64,000 bases of DNA from Clostridium sp. M62/1 (GTDB taxonomy: Bacteria; Bacillota; Clostridia; Lachnospirales; Lachnospiraceae): positions 174,501-238,500 of the forward strand of contig NZ_CP085988.1 in assembly GCF_020736365.1 (NCBI RefSeq). Direction: 5' to 3'. Both the position numbers and the translations under genes were made by a program. Positions 24,889 through 33,689 of this stretch are shown here, one piece after another (position 1 is the stretch's first letter; each line of letters starts with the position of its first letter). The notes beneath the pieces are model-generated. The model had not been told where the DNA came from. It did not search any database and was given only the letters and a program-made list of their open reading frames with translations.

Positions 24889-25884
24889 TCATTTTGCAAG
24901 CCAGATCGGGTTACTCCATGCAGTTTTTCCGTTCTTGTCCGTACATTTTACCCGAACATAAGTCTCATGACCCTTCAGTTCGTATTCTCCGTGCTCAATC
25001 GTATCGTCATAAGATCCGCACACTCTGGAAATACCGTCATTTATATCATTTCCAGCAACAAAGTCAATCCTGTAGACCGGACTGCAGTCAACGTAGGCCA
25101 CATTGTCTCTGATTCCCCAGTCACGGATCTCCGGTCCCGATGATGAATAATAATTTCCTGCCAGCATATTCTGTACAATATCTTCATGCGTCAGCCTCTC
25201 TGCTTTGACCACGATGTAGCCTCCGCATGCGTCATCGAAATTTCCTTCATTATGATTGTCGTCCGATGCAAAAGCAAAAATTTTCTTTCCTTCTCTTAAC
25301 ATCACATCGAAATATGTTTCATCATATCCGGTATTACTTTCATTAACTGTATTATAGTTATAAATCTCAAGTGCCCAGATTCCTTCTGTATTTATAAATT
25401 CCTCTTCTCTCACTCTCGACCATATCGGATGATTGTATGTAGCTACCATACCGTGCTGTATCATTTCATCCGCCAGTTTCTGGGCAGCCGCAGCCCCGTC
25501 CCATTGTCCGTAATATTTATGCACCGGATGGATCTCATTGTGCTGATACAATGGAAGGACCGCATTTCTCTGCATCTCCTCTGTGCCGAGAATGCCATGA
25601 ATGTGATGTACTTTTTTTCTTCTCCCGGAAACCTCATCATAATAAAGGATTGCGGACGCCTCAAGCCCCGGCAGGATAATGAAGTCATCACAGTCAAATT
25701 CCGCTCTGTAATCCGTATACTTATCATGTTCGGAAAAGCACAGAAAGTTGTATCCATGCTCTTTAAAAAGCTTTACAGACTGTTCAGGGGTAAGCATTCC
25801 ATCAGAATTCACCGTATGGCTGTGAAGATTCCCCTTGTACCAGTTTCCTTTTTCCGAAAATCCGCGTATTGTAATTTTATCCAC
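24889..25884 (-). CDS. PHP-domain phosphoesterase-like protein
   Basis: 331 residues. Metal-binding PHP motifs are visible: GNLHSHTVNSDG (HxH near residue 20), FSEHDKYTDY, GLEASA, YNHPIWSR and ASDDNHNEG. The C-terminal 90 residues are beta-rich (EYELKGHETYVRVKCTDKNG), like the tails of secreted or sugar-phosphate PHP proteins, but no signal peptide is present. It lies 24 bases behind the ABC ATPase gene and is probably co-transcribed, so it likely hydrolyses a phosphorylated form of the imported substrate. The substrate cannot be told from sequence. Confidence 0.85.
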   Translation of the reverse strand: MDKITIRGFSEKGNWYKGNLHSHTVNSDGMLTPEQSVKLFKEHGYNFLCFSEHDKYTDYRAEFDCDDFIILPGLEASAILYYDEVSGRRKKVHHIHGILGTEEMQRNAVLPLYQHNEIHPVHKYYGQWDGAAAAQKLADEMIQHGMVATYNHPIWSRVREEEFINTEGIWALEIYNYNTVNESNTGYDETYFDVMLREGKKIFAFASDDNHNEGNFDDACGGYIVVKAERLTHEDIVQNMLAGNYYSSSGPEIRDWGIRDNVAYVDCSPVYRIDFVAGNDINDGISRVCGSYDDTIEHGEYELKGHETYVRVKCTDKNGKTAWSNPIWLAK

Positions 25885-25908
25885 TTTTTTCCTCCTTGCC
25901 GCCCGGTC

Positions 25909-26913
25909 TTAAAGCCGCACACAGTTATGATCGGCCACTCCTACATTGATCTTCTCACCCACATTAAACATAGACATACTCCGGAACAGCACGTCTGCAT
26001 ACACTTCCACGCCATTGATATCAATATGGTAGCGGAGCACATTTCCTCTTGGCACATAGTCAATGATCGTTCCGTTCATACGGTAATCTTCCGTCGTGAT
26101 CGTATCCTTGGACAGCAGGAAAGTCTCAGGACGGATTGCAAACTGTCCGCTGTTCCATTTCTTTCCTGTAATTGCTTCCATGGCATTCGCATCCAGAATA
26201 TTATAATTTCCGATGAATCCTGCCGCAAAAGTCGTCTCCGGTTTTGTATAAACTTCTACAGGACTGCCCGACTGTTCAATAACGCCGTCATGGAACAGGT
26301 GTATCACATCAGACATTACCATTGCCTCATCCTGATCATGGGTTACGAACACAGACGTCAGACCAAGATCTTTGTGTATTCTCCGAATGCTCGTCTGAAG
26401 AGATTTTCTCAGTTTCGCATCAATAGCACTCAGAGGTTCATCCAGAAGCAGCACTTTCGGCTGCATCACAATTCCTCTCGCAAGAGCGACCCTCTGTTGC
26501 TGTCCTCCGGAAAGATTTCCCGGGTACTCTTTTTCTTTTCCTTTTAACTCTACCATATCAATGGCATCTCTTACACGTCTTCCAATCTCATCTGACGGAA
26601 GTTTCTGAAGTTTTAATCCGAAAGAAAGATTCTCTTCTACCGTCATATTCGGGAAAAGGCTGTACTGCTGGAACACCATTCCGATATTACGGTCCTTTGG
26701 ATCTTTGTTTGTAATATCCTCACCGTCCAGCAGTATCTGTCCCCCTGAGATCTGCTCAAGTCCTGCGAGACAGCGGAGCAGCGTACTCTTTCCACATCCG
26801 GAAGGGCCCAGAAGTGTAACAAAATCACCTTTATGGATTTCCAGATTGATTCCCTTTAACACATGATTATCACCATAAAATTTATCGATATTTTTAAATT
26901 CAATATAAGCCAT
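25909..26913 (-). CDS. ABC importer ATPase, PotA/FbpC/PhnT type
   Basis: 334 residues from MAYIEFKNIDKFYGDNHVLK; this ATG (26913) follows AAAGGACAG and starts at the normal N terminus, while an upstream in-frame ATG would add 18 residues overlapping the permease. Walker A is LLGPSGCGKSTLL, the Q-loop is GMVFQQYSLFPNM, the signature is LSGGQQQRVALARG, Walker B is VLLLDEPLSAID and the switch histidine is VFVTHDQDEAM. The C-terminal TOBE-like region spans about residues 240-334. It forms an importer with the two upstream permeases and the lipoprotein. The class covers polyamine, ferric iron and aminoethylphosphonate systems. Confidence 0.92.
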   Translation of the reverse strand: MAYIEFKNIDKFYGDNHVLKGINLEIHKGDFVTLLGPSGCGKSTLLRCLAGLEQISGGQILLDGEDITNKDPKDRNIGMVFQQYSLFPNMTVEENLSFGLKLQKLPSDEIGRRVRDAIDMVELKGKEKEYPGNLSGGQQQRVALARGIVMQPKVLLLDEPLSAIDAKLRKSLQTSIRRIHKDLGLTSVFVTHDQDEAMVMSDVIHLFHDGVIEQSGSPVEVYTKPETTFAAGFIGNYNILDANAMEAITGKKWNSGQFAIRPETFLLSKDTITTEDYRMNGTIIDYVPRGNVLRYHIDINGVEVYADVLFRSMSMFNVGEKINVGVADHNCVRL

Positions 26914-26918
26914 TTTCT

Positions 26919-27725
26919 TTATCTGTCCTTTCTGTCTTTGCCCTTCGACTGCAGGAAAAATGCACAAGCCGAAATGATCAGAGTTACGAGGAAAAGTATA
27001 ACGATCACGGCGCAGGTCCTCTGCCCGGATTTTTTCATTACATCATATAAATACATCTGTGCTGTCATAAACTGTCCGCCCGCCAGTGTATTAATGATAA
27101 CGAAATCACCAAATACAATTGCCATCGCCAGCATGACTGAAATTGTGACACCGCTCATAATATTCGGAATAACGACGCGGAAGAATGCGTAAAACTTGCT
27201 CGCTCCCAGCATCTGCGCCGCCTCGATAAGCCTTGGCGCCCCGACACCATTCAGATTATTTCTGATTCCCTGATATACATAGGGAAGGATTACAACCATA
27301 TAAGTCGCAACAAGCATGAACATTCTGTCTCCGAAAGGTTCCGGCGCACTGCTGTAAAGCGACAGAACGCAGATTGGAAGGATGACGCCCTGGATTGCAT
27401 ACGGAATCGTACACAGAATCTGAATCATTTTATCCCATTCCGGATGGTAGACAACTACCACATACATCGCCAGCAGTACAAACACTGTACACAGCACGAT
27501 CGGAACAATAGAAATAATAACCGTACGCCCGACTGCTTTCCAGAACAGAGGATCAGTAAACAGCTCTGTATAAGCTCCCAGAGTAAAACCTGTCGGCATC
27601 ACGTCGATCCACTCCTGAAAAAGGGAGTAAATCAGCGTCATTACCAGTGGGAGAAGCAGATACACTATAATTACAATAATCGCAATCTTTGATCCTGCAT
27701 TGCGTTTCTTTTTTTCTGTATTCAT
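26919..27725 (-). CDS. ABC transporter permease (second membrane subunit)
   Basis: 268 residues with about six membrane segments, beginning with AIIVIIVYLLLPLVMTLIYS. The EAA loop that contacts the ATPase is seen at EAAQMLGASKFYAFFRVVIP. Segments such as SGVTISVMLAMAIVFGDFVI fit the PotC/PhnV-type half of the channel. Its start overlaps the stop of the first permease by one base (27725), and the ATPase start lies five bases beyond its end, so all three are one translational unit. Confidence 0.92.
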   Translation of the reverse strand: MNTEKKKRNAGSKIAIIVIIVYLLLPLVMTLIYSLFQEWIDVMPTGFTLGAYTELFTDPLFWKAVGRTVIISIVPIVLCTVFVLLAMYVVVVYHPEWDKMIQILCTIPYAIQGVILPICVLSLYSSAPEPFGDRMFMLVATYMVVILPYVYQGIRNNLNGVGAPRLIEAAQMLGASKFYAFFRVVIPNIMSGVTISVMLAMAIVFGDFVIINTLAGGQFMTAQMYLYDVMKKSGQRTCAVIVILFLVTLIISACAFFLQSKGKDRKDR

Positions 27726-28570
27726 CAGCGTCTCCCCCCTTTCTTTGGAGTCATCTTATTCTGTACGCCAATGGCGATCACCATGAAGACCATCATGATG
27801 ACTGCAATCGCACTTCCGAACTCCGGTCTCTGTATGATATCGCCGACGAACTGTTCCGACAGACGGATCGGAAGCAGTGATACATTGTTCATCAGCAGTG
27901 CATAGGCAGACGCATAAGCTGCCAGTGCGTTGGCAAACAATACAGAAAATGTTCCCAGTATACTCGGCATCAGTACTGGGATGCCGACTTTCCTCCAGAA
28001 TGTCATCCGGCTGCCGCCCAGAAGGGCAACCGCTTCTTTCCACTCTTTTCTGATCGAATCAAATGCCGGGATCAGCAGGAGTGTGGACAGGGGGATTTGG
28101 AAATATACATATATCAGCAGAAGTCCCCATACAGAATACAGGGGGAACTCCGCCAGAAATTCAATTCCGTAATTCGCGCCGATCATCGTCATGACACCGA
28201 TGTTTCCAAACATAATGATATATGCAAACGCCAGCGGTACGCCCGAAAAATTTGATACCATATTCAGAATACTCATGAATACCTGCTTCAGTTTACCTTT
28301 TTCCTCATGGACTGCTTTTGCACCGATAAATGCCACGAGCAGCCCGATAACCGAAGAAAGAATCGAGATGAGCAGACTGTTGACTATGGCCTGCTGATAC
28401 AGTTTTCCGGTAAATATATTAATATAGTTATCAAGTGTAAATCCCATGTCTCCTCCCTCCGGGAAGAAACTTCTGATGACCGTAAAAATGACCGGTATGA
28501 TCTCAAACAGAAGACATAGCAGCAAAAACGGCACCAGCGCAAATATGTATGTTTTCTTTTGTGTTTTCAT
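27725..28570 (-). CDS. ABC transporter permease (first membrane subunit)
   Basis: 281 residues, about six transmembrane helices. The N terminus FALVPFLLLCLLFEIIPVIF is the first helix. The EAA motif is KEAVALLGGSRMTFWRKVGI followed by PVLMPSI. Segments like SGVPLAFAYIIMFGNIGVMT and TFSVLFANALAAYASAYALL fit the PotB/PhnU-type partner. It is read after the binding-protein gene, from which it is separated by a 71-base gap holding a hairpin. Confidence 0.92.
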   Translation of the reverse strand: MKTQKKTYIFALVPFLLLCLLFEIIPVIFTVIRSFFPEGGDMGFTLDNYINIFTGKLYQQAIVNSLLISILSSVIGLLVAFIGAKAVHEEKGKLKQVFMSILNMVSNFSGVPLAFAYIIMFGNIGVMTMIGANYGIEFLAEFPLYSVWGLLLIYVYFQIPLSTLLLIPAFDSIRKEWKEAVALLGGSRMTFWRKVGIPVLMPSILGTFSVLFANALAAYASAYALLMNNVSLLPIRLSEQFVGDIIQRPEFGSAIAVIMMVFMVIAIGVQNKMTPKKGGRR

Positions 28571-28595
28571 ATTAACCTCACCTTTTACATAAAAC

Positions 28596-28622
28596 GGACC
28601 GCTGCACTTTATGCAGCAGTCC
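28596..28622 (-). promoter_or_regulatory. Intercistronic stem-loop between binding protein and permeases
   Basis: GGAC-C-GCTGC pairs with GCAGC-A-GTCC around a 7-base loop. In the minus direction it is followed only by GTTTTATG, a weak T-run. Such partial terminators after a solute-binding-protein gene usually lower expression of the downstream membrane subunits or protect the upstream message. Confidence 0.6.
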
Positions 28623-28641
28623 GGTCATCCGTCAATACATT

Positions 28642-29742
28642 TTATTGTGCGTAAGCTACAACCTCTTCCTGCCACAATGTTCCGATCGTCTGCGCGGTCT
28701 CGTCCCATGCATCCTGATCTTCTACCATTCTCGCGTTTGCATACTGGCTGTCGTCCAGGAGTTTTGAAGCCACATCGTCCGGAAGCTCCACATCCTCACG
28801 TATCGGTGTTGCATAACCTTTTGCAAGATTGATCTGTCCCTCATCACTTAAAATGTATTCTCTCGCAAGAGCCGCAGCACACGGATGCTTTGAATATTTG
28901 TTGATAATTGTAGCATATCCGGTCTGGATAGATGCCTCAGACGGGATAAAAACTGTAAAGTCTGCATCCGGATTATTCTCTACAAACTGCTCTCTGTAAC
29001 CAAGAGCGTTGAAATCCCATAAGAAAGCTACTCCGACTTCTCCTTTCTCGATACGTGCCTGAGTAAACTCGCCGAGGTCAAGTCTTCCCTGCTCAGCAAT
29101 CTGTCTGAAGTAATCAAGTCCCGGCTGAATGTTGCTTTCATCTCCGCCGTAAGCAATTGCTGCAGCAAGGACTGCATACTGAGCCTGAGTGGCAGCCTGC
29201 ACGTCTCCGACTGCAACTATATAATCACCGTTTAAGATATCTTCAAAAGATGTAGGTGTGTCTTTTACGATCTTGTTGTTAACAATAACAGACATTGTGC
29301 CGTAATATCCTATGATCCAGTCTCCGTCATCGTCTTTCGCCCAGTCCGGAATCGAATCCCAGTAGCTTGTCTTATACGGAAGTGTAACTCCCTGCTCTTC
29401 CGCTACCGGTCCGAATGCCTGTCCTACATCACCAATATCCTTCGTAGCATCTGTCCCCTCTGTCTCAAACAGCGAAATTTCTTCCGCAGAAGACATATCA
29501 GTATCCACATGCTCAATCCCGTACGTATCTGTGTACTCCTGCCATGTTTCACCCCAGTTGGCCCATGTATCAGGCATCGCCGCAGATGCAAGTTCTCCCT
29601 CTTCTTTTGCCTGTGCTTCAATCTCTTCCAGAGTCATACTGTTCAGATCAACTGTTTCAACCGGTTCATCAGAACCGCATCCTGAAGCGATTGCCGCAGT
29701 AATACAGACAAGCAGCAACGCACTTATTATTCTTCTTTTCAT
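28642..29742 (-). CDS. ABC transporter solute-binding lipoprotein
   Basis: 366 residues. The signal peptide MKRRIISALLLVCITAAIAS ends in lipobox SGC (Cys 22), so the mature protein is lipid-anchored outside the membrane. The body is a periplasmic-binding fold of the spermidine/putrescine, iron or aminoethylphosphonate type: WANWGETWQEYTDTYG, VNNKIVKDTPTSFEDIL and AAALAREYILSDEGQINLAK. It is the first gene of the operon and has its own promoter at 29791-29799. Substrate is unresolved; the adjacent PHP protein suggests a phosphorylated organic compound, which is inference. Confidence 0.9.
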   Translation of the reverse strand: MKRRIISALLLVCITAAIASGCGSDEPVETVDLNSMTLEEIEAQAKEEGELASAAMPDTWANWGETWQEYTDTYGIEHVDTDMSSAEEISLFETEGTDATKDIGDVGQAFGPVAEEQGVTLPYKTSYWDSIPDWAKDDDGDWIIGYYGTMSVIVNNKIVKDTPTSFEDILNGDYIVAVGDVQAATQAQYAVLAAAIAYGGDESNIQPGLDYFRQIAEQGRLDLGEFTQARIEKGEVGVAFLWDFNALGYREQFVENNPDADFTVFIPSEASIQTGYATIINKYSKHPCAAALAREYILSDEGQINLAKGYATPIREDVELPDDVASKLLDDSQYANARMVEDQDAWDETAQTIGTLWQEEVVAYAQ

Positions 29743-29790
29743 TCCTGTTCTCCCTTTTTCAACTTCTTTTTTTTTGAATTACCGAGATAC

Positions 29791-29799
29791 ATTATAGCA
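29791..29799 (-). promoter_or_regulatory. Extended -10 promoter of the ABC operon
   Basis: On the minus strand this reads TGCTATAAT, a perfect extended -10 element, about 50 bases before the binding-protein start. No good -35 hexamer is spaced correctly, which is usual for extended -10 promoters. Confidence 0.6.
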
Positions 29800-29834
29800 A
29801 AATGATGTAAAATAATCACCAACGGAACGTTAAG

Positions 29835-30707
29835 TCATTGTAAGTTCAGGTTAAATTTTATTTTTCTTGCCTCCGGAGTATTGGCCACTCCGCCTTCCCC
29901 TGTCTCTTTTAAAGAAATATGCATACTCTCCCCTACTTCTTTCATCGCATCGATGACCTGATCCGGCGGGATTATACTTACAATTCCGGCAAGAGCCATA
30001 TCTGCGCTTGAAACGGCATTAACCGCACCTATCACATTCCGCTTAACGCAGGGCACTTCAACCAGTCCCGCCACCGGATCACAGACAAGCCCGAGAAGAT
30101 TTTTGAGCGCCATAGCAGCCGCATGTGCGATCTGCTCTGCCGTTCCTCCCCTGAGGGATACCAGCGCCCCCGCAGCCATTGCCGATGCCGAGCCGATTTC
30201 AGCCTGACAACCGCCTGCCGCACCTGCAATAAAAGCCCGGGACGCAATAACCTGCCCTATCCCTGCGGCTGTATACATTGCCTCCGTGATCTCAGTATCC
30301 GATGCTGTTTTTCGGCTGTATATCGGAAGGAGCACTGCCGGAAGCACACCGCAGGCTCCGGCAGTCGGCGCTGCGACAATCCGGTGCATACAGGCATTCG
30401 ACTCGCCCATCTCCAATGCCTGTGCAATCACTTCGGACATAAAATCCCCGCTCAGCGTATCGCCTTTTTCCATATAACTCCTCATCTGACCGCCCATGCC
30501 CCCTACAAGACCGCTGCGCGATTTCTGATCCTTATCGTAAGAATCTCCCGCTGCTTTCATAGCATTCCACATCTTCTGCATCATCTGAAAGGACGCCTGC
30601 TCTGTTACTTCCCGTTCCTCCATATCTGAATACTGTACCGCCTTCCAAAACGGAATACCTTCGCTGTTACACCTCTGTGTGATCTCATTTAAAGATGAAT
30701 ACGACAT
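29835..30707 (-). CDS. sdaAA: L-serine dehydratase alpha subunit
   Basis: 290 residues. With the beta subunit it converts L-serine to pyruvate and ammonia using a [4Fe-4S] cluster. Conserved stretches include SRSGLVGGMGGQM, NACMHRIVAAPTAGACGVLP, GAAGGCQAEIGSASAMAAGA, LLGLVCDPVAGLVEVPCVKR and NVIGAVNAVSSADMALAGI; the cluster cysteines fall in these. The start ATG at 30707 overlaps the last base of the beta-subunit stop (TAATG). It is full length for the two-subunit Gram-positive form. Confidence 0.96.
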   Translation of the reverse strand: MSYSSLNEITQRCNSEGIPFWKAVQYSDMEEREVTEQASFQMMQKMWNAMKAAGDSYDKDQKSRSGLVGGMGGQMRSYMEKGDTLSGDFMSEVIAQALEMGESNACMHRIVAAPTAGACGVLPAVLLPIYSRKTASDTEITEAMYTAAGIGQVIASRAFIAGAAGGCQAEIGSASAMAAGALVSLRGGTAEQIAHAAAMALKNLLGLVCDPVAGLVEVPCVKRNVIGAVNAVSSADMALAGIVSIIPPDQVIDAMKEVGESMHISLKETGEGGVANTPEARKIKFNLNLQ

Positions 30708-31372
30708 TACACTTCCTCCCCACGGATATACATAATACGCTCAATACCTTCCAACTTCTCCAGCATGGAGACTGTTTCCCGAGGAACCGTCTGATCTGTC
30801 TCTATCACCATTACTGCAAGTCCGCCCCTCTTATCCCGATAAAGCTGCAGAGTCGCAATATTAACATTCTTCCGCGACAAAATACCTGTTACTTCCGATA
30901 CCATACCCGGACTGTCCTGATTGTGTATAATCAAAGTCGGACAGGAACCTGTACAGTGTACTTCCGTATCATCCAGTTTATCGATCATAATCCGGCCTCC
31001 GCCAAGCGAGGATGCCTGTATTTTTATTGACAGTCCTGTTTTCCCTTCCACTTCCAGTACAGCCGTATTCGGATGTGCCCCTGGGAGCCGTATATTTGCA
31101 AAGGAAAAAGACAGCCCCTCCTGTTCTGCCAGTTCAAAGCTGTCCGGTATGCGCATATCATCCGGCTTCATACCAAGAAGCCCTGCGATAAGCGCCCGGT
31201 CTGTTCCGTGTCCGCTCCCTGTCGCTGCAAATGAACCGCTCAAGCTGATCATGGCATTCACAGGCTCTTCTCCCAGCATTGTCCTTGTAACATACCCTAT
31301 TCTGACCGCTCCCGCCGTATGGGAACTGGACGGGCCAACCATAACAGGGCCGAGAATATCAAATATGTTCAT
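30707..31372 (-). CDS. sdaAB: L-serine dehydratase beta subunit
   Basis: 221 residues. It begins MNIFDILGPVMVGPSSSHTA followed by GAVRIG, the conserved serine-binding loop of the SDH beta domain. The C-terminal 75 residues are an ACT domain (CPTLIIHNQDSPGMVSEVTG, NVNIATLQLYRDKRGGLAVM), typical of the beta subunit. It is the first gene of the sdaAB-sdaAA pair and is coupled to the alpha gene by a TAATG overlap. The 220-base gap toward argF holds the argF terminator and no gene. Confidence 0.96.
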   Translation of the reverse strand: MNIFDILGPVMVGPSSSHTAGAVRIGYVTRTMLGEEPVNAMISLSGSFAATGSGHGTDRALIAGLLGMKPDDMRIPDSFELAEQEGLSFSFANIRLPGAHPNTAVLEVEGKTGLSIKIQASSLGGGRIMIDKLDDTEVHCTGSCPTLIIHNQDSPGMVSEVTGILSRKNVNIATLQLYRDKRGGLAVMVIETDQTVPRETVSMLEKLEGIERIMYIRGEEV

Positions 31373-31498
31373 CTTCTATTTCTCCATTCTAATAATTTTA
31401 GCCGCAACATGGCGTCATATTCGTCCGACAGACATATTCAAGTGTAATTCTAACAGATATCTTTTCCCGGTTGTATTACATCCATGTAAAAAGCACGT

Positions 31499-31540
31499 AA
31501 AAATGCCGGACAGAATTAATACTTCTAACTCTGTCCGGCA
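31499..31540 (-). terminator. Terminator of the ornithine carbamoyltransferase gene
   Basis: TGCCGGACAGA (31504-31514) pairs with TCTGTCCGGCA (31530-31540); on the minus strand the stem is followed by TTTTTAC. It lies about 50 bases past the argF stop. Confidence 0.88.
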
Positions 31541-31590
31541 CTTGTCCGAAGACGCCGCTTCAAAAATATGTTTACCTGCGGTATCTGTTC

Positions 31591-32030
31591 TTATTCTTCA
31601 ATTCCCAGCGTAGCCATCATCACAGCCTTGATCGTATGCATACGGTTCTCTGCCTCGTCAAACACTTTAGACTGTTCGGACTCGAACACTTCGTCCGTCA
31701 CTTCCATATCTTCTATATTAAAACGCTCACCCATTTCTTTTCCGATCTTTGTCTTCAGATCGTGGAATGCGGGAAGACAGTGCAGGAAGATCGCGCTGTC
31801 TTTTGCGTTTGCCATCACTTCTTTTGTCACTTTATATGGAGAGAGCTCTTTAATCCTCTTCTCCCATACTTCGTCCGGCTCTCCCATGGATACCCATACA
31901 TCTGTGTAGATAACGTCGGCATCTTTTGTTCCCTCTTTTACATCGGATGTCAGCGTGATCGTTGCACCTGATTCCTTTGCATACTCCTGACACTGTGCGA
32001 CAAGCTCATCCGCTCCTAGTTTCTCTTTTA
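31591..32030 (-). pseudogene. argF: Ornithine carbamoyltransferase, C-terminal part only
   Basis: The frame reads [20 protein letters not shown], then [30 protein letters not shown] (the HCLP carbamoyl-ornithine signature) and ends [16 protein letters not shown]. About 146 of the usual 330 residues are present; the carbamoyl-phosphate-binding N terminus (STRT) is missing. Homology stops near 32030, where the sequence changes to mobile-element DNA. The gene has therefore been cut by an insertion or rearrangement, or the contig joins two molecules here. If real, arginine synthesis or citrulline use would be affected unless another copy exists. Confidence 0.9.
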
Positions 32031-32088
32031 GAACGCTGCAAGCAGCGGGGTATTAGACCCGTGAGCGAATAAACAATGATATTTCGCA

Positions 32089-32122
32089 CGAGATGTCGCT
32101 AAACGGCGACATCTCGTTTTTT
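32089..32122 (+). terminator. Perfect hairpin terminator upstream of the LexA-like gene
   Basis: CGAGATGTCGC (32089-32099) and GCGACATCTCG (32106-32116) form an 11-bp perfect stem with a 6-base loop, followed by TTTTTT. It ends the cut-off gene whose tail lies at about 32036-32073 and insulates the SOS promoter. Confidence 0.92.
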
Positions 32123-32137
32123 CTGGCAAAATATCCC

Positions 32138-32166
32138 TTGCAAGAAGAACAGGTGTTCGCTATAAT
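32138..32166 (+). promoter_or_regulatory. SigA promoter with LexA (Cheo) box in the spacer
   Basis: -35 TTGCAA (32138-32143) and -10 TATAAT (32161-32166) are 17 bases apart. The spacer contains GAACAGGTGTTC (32147-32158), a perfect GAAC-N4-GTTC box, the Gram-positive LexA operator. Repressor bound there would block polymerase, so the downstream LexA-like gene should be autoregulated and DNA-damage inducible. Confidence 0.9.
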
Positions 32167-32213
32167 ATAAATATCTGAAACGAGCCGTTTCATTTAGAAT
32201 GTGAGGAATGACC

Positions 32214-32828
32214 ATGAGAAGCAAGAACCCGGAAGTGATGAATGCAATCTGTACCTTTGTTGACCAGTATTACCGTGAACACCACGCCTCTCCGTCTGTA
32301 AATGAGATTGCACAAGGCGTTGGCGTGTCAAAGGCGACTTCCTATCGCTACCTTGTCGCCATGAATGAGCGCGGTATGCTTTCCTATGATGGCAAAACCA
32401 TTGTGACAAAGCAGGTCGGCAAATGTACCTCCGGATATTTTTCCGCACCGGTGGTTGGCAGTATCCGCTGTGGAGACCCGGAGCGTGAGGAGGAAAGCGT
32501 AGAGGAATATGTAAGCCTTCCCAAATCCATTTTTGGAGAGGGTAAATTCTATATTCTCCGCGCTAAAGGCGACTCCATGGTAGATGCGGGCATCGAGGAT
32601 GAAGATCTGATCGTTATCAGAATACAAGATACAGCGGCGGTCGGCGATATTGTCGTCGCGCTGGATGAGGACAATGAGAACACTCTGAAAACCTTTGGCG
32701 GAATTGATGAGGAAAACGGAGATGTGATTCTTCGATATGCGAATCAAACAAAGTATCCAGACAAAGAAATTCGAGTGAAGCAGCTCATTGTACAGGGCGT
32801 GGCAAAACACGTCATCAAGGCCCTGTAA
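32214..32828 (+). CDS. LexA-like SOS repressor carried by the element
   Basis: 204 residues; ATG 32214 is seven bases after GTGAGG (ATG 32208 is too close). The N-terminal winged helix has SVNEIAQGVGVSKATSYRYL. The C-terminal S24 peptidase half has the catalytic serine in RAKGDSMVDAGI and the lysine in ENTLKTFGG. The self-cleavage region VGSIRCGDP offers a Cys-Gly bond where LexA usually has Ala-Gly. It represses genes with GAAC-N4-GTTC operators until RecA triggers cleavage. It sits in an element, not in a chromosomal SOS context, so it probably links element genes to host DNA damage. Confidence 0.92.
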   Translation: MRSKNPEVMNAICTFVDQYYREHHASPSVNEIAQGVGVSKATSYRYLVAMNERGMLSYDGKTIVTKQVGKCTSGYFSAPVVGSIRCGDPEREEESVEEYVSLPKSIFGEGKFYILRAKGDSMVDAGIEDEDLIVIRIQDTAAVGDIVVALDEDNENTLKTFGGIDEENGDVILRYANQTKYPDKEIRVKQLIVQGVAKHVIKAL

Positions 32829-32870
32829 CACTGGCCTTTACGATAAATCAGGAAAGGATGTGTTCTGACA

Positions 32871-33065
32871 ATGGAAACCTACGATGTACGTTGCCCAATC
32901 TGCGGGAAGCTGAACCATAATCTCTATCTGGAGGAAACGGATGGCTGGATGGAGTGCGAGCATTGCCATCAGGCAGTGCAGATACTGGCATATGCTAAGA
33001 CGAAGCCAATCCCTGTTTATACCGGCAGAGAGCTGGCAGAGAAATTTTTGATTTCAACAAAGTGA
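32871..33065 (+). CDS. Small zinc-ribbon protein
   Basis: 64 residues, METYDVRCPICGKLNHNLYL, with CPIC and CEHC pairs about 20 residues apart, so a single zinc ribbon. ATG 32871 is preceded by AAAGGATGTG. It is 42 bases after the LexA-like gene and probably in its operon. Such tiny zinc-ribbon proteins are common element accessory genes of unknown function (conjugal-transfer-associated cysteine-rich proteins). Confidence 0.75.
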   Translation: METYDVRCPICGKLNHNLYLEETDGWMECEHCHQAVQILAYAKTKPIPVYTGRELAEKFLISTK

Positions 33066-33091
33066 CAAGGCCATGGAGGGAGGATGGACTT

Positions 33092-33310
33092 ATGCAGGAA
33101 AAGGAAATTTGGCGACCATTCTCATGGCATTGTCCAAATTGCGGTGGAATCTCCGTTGGGTATAAAAATTCCAGCGGTACGATCAAGGTGGAATGCTCAA
33201 AATGCCATGCAGTAATGGTCAGAAAAGTAATGGGGCGTCGGCATGACCGAATTGACATCTACGCCCCCAAAGGCGAAGTCAATGAGACTGGGCGGCTCGC
33301 CAGTCTCTGA
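33092..33310 (+). CDS. Second small zinc-ribbon protein
   Basis: 72 residues from MQEKEIWRPFSWHCPNCGGI; ATG 33092 lies behind GGAGGGAGGATGG. Cysteine pairs CPNC and CSKC flank a basic strand (NSSGTIKVE). The C terminus is basic (RKVMGRRHDRIDIY). It is the last gene before the terminator at 33429-33487 and is likely co-transcribed with the LexA-like gene, so possibly SOS-induced. Confidence 0.7.
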   Translation: MQEKEIWRPFSWHCPNCGGISVGYKNSSGTIKVECSKCHAVMVRKVMGRRHDRIDIYAPKGEVNETGRLASL

Positions 33311-33428
33311 CAAAAAATGAATACACAGGTATAACGACGGACAGGTTGAGATGAAACAGGCTGCGTAAATCCTGCTCCAGGTCACATACCTTAACAGTTC
33401 CAGAGGTTTAACCAGATATTACATGAGA

Positions 33429-33487
33429 GGCCGCTGGCAGAATTGGATTCCAATTTTGGAGTCCGGCTCTGTCGGCGGCCTTCTTTT
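33429..33487 (+). terminator. Terminator of the LexA/zinc-ribbon operon
   Basis: GGCCGCTGGCAGA (33429-33441) pairs with TCTGTCGGCGGCC (33468-33480), with G-T wobbles, followed by TTCTTTT. The 380-base gap 33311-33689 contains this hairpin and nothing else I can name. Confidence 0.78.
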
Positions 33488-33689
33488 GCTTTCCGGCAGG
33501 GCTTTCAAAAATATCGAAAGCCTGATATGCATTAAGGGCTGAGGATACAAATATTGCACTGATCCTGTTTTAAGGAAGTGCGGTATCGGTACCCTTCTCT
33601 TTTTGCGCTCACTTTCAGGCTGTGAGATGGGAAACCGCTGCGGAGTTTGTATTCTTTGCCGCTTTTCGCACAGGCGGAAAGGAAAAATT

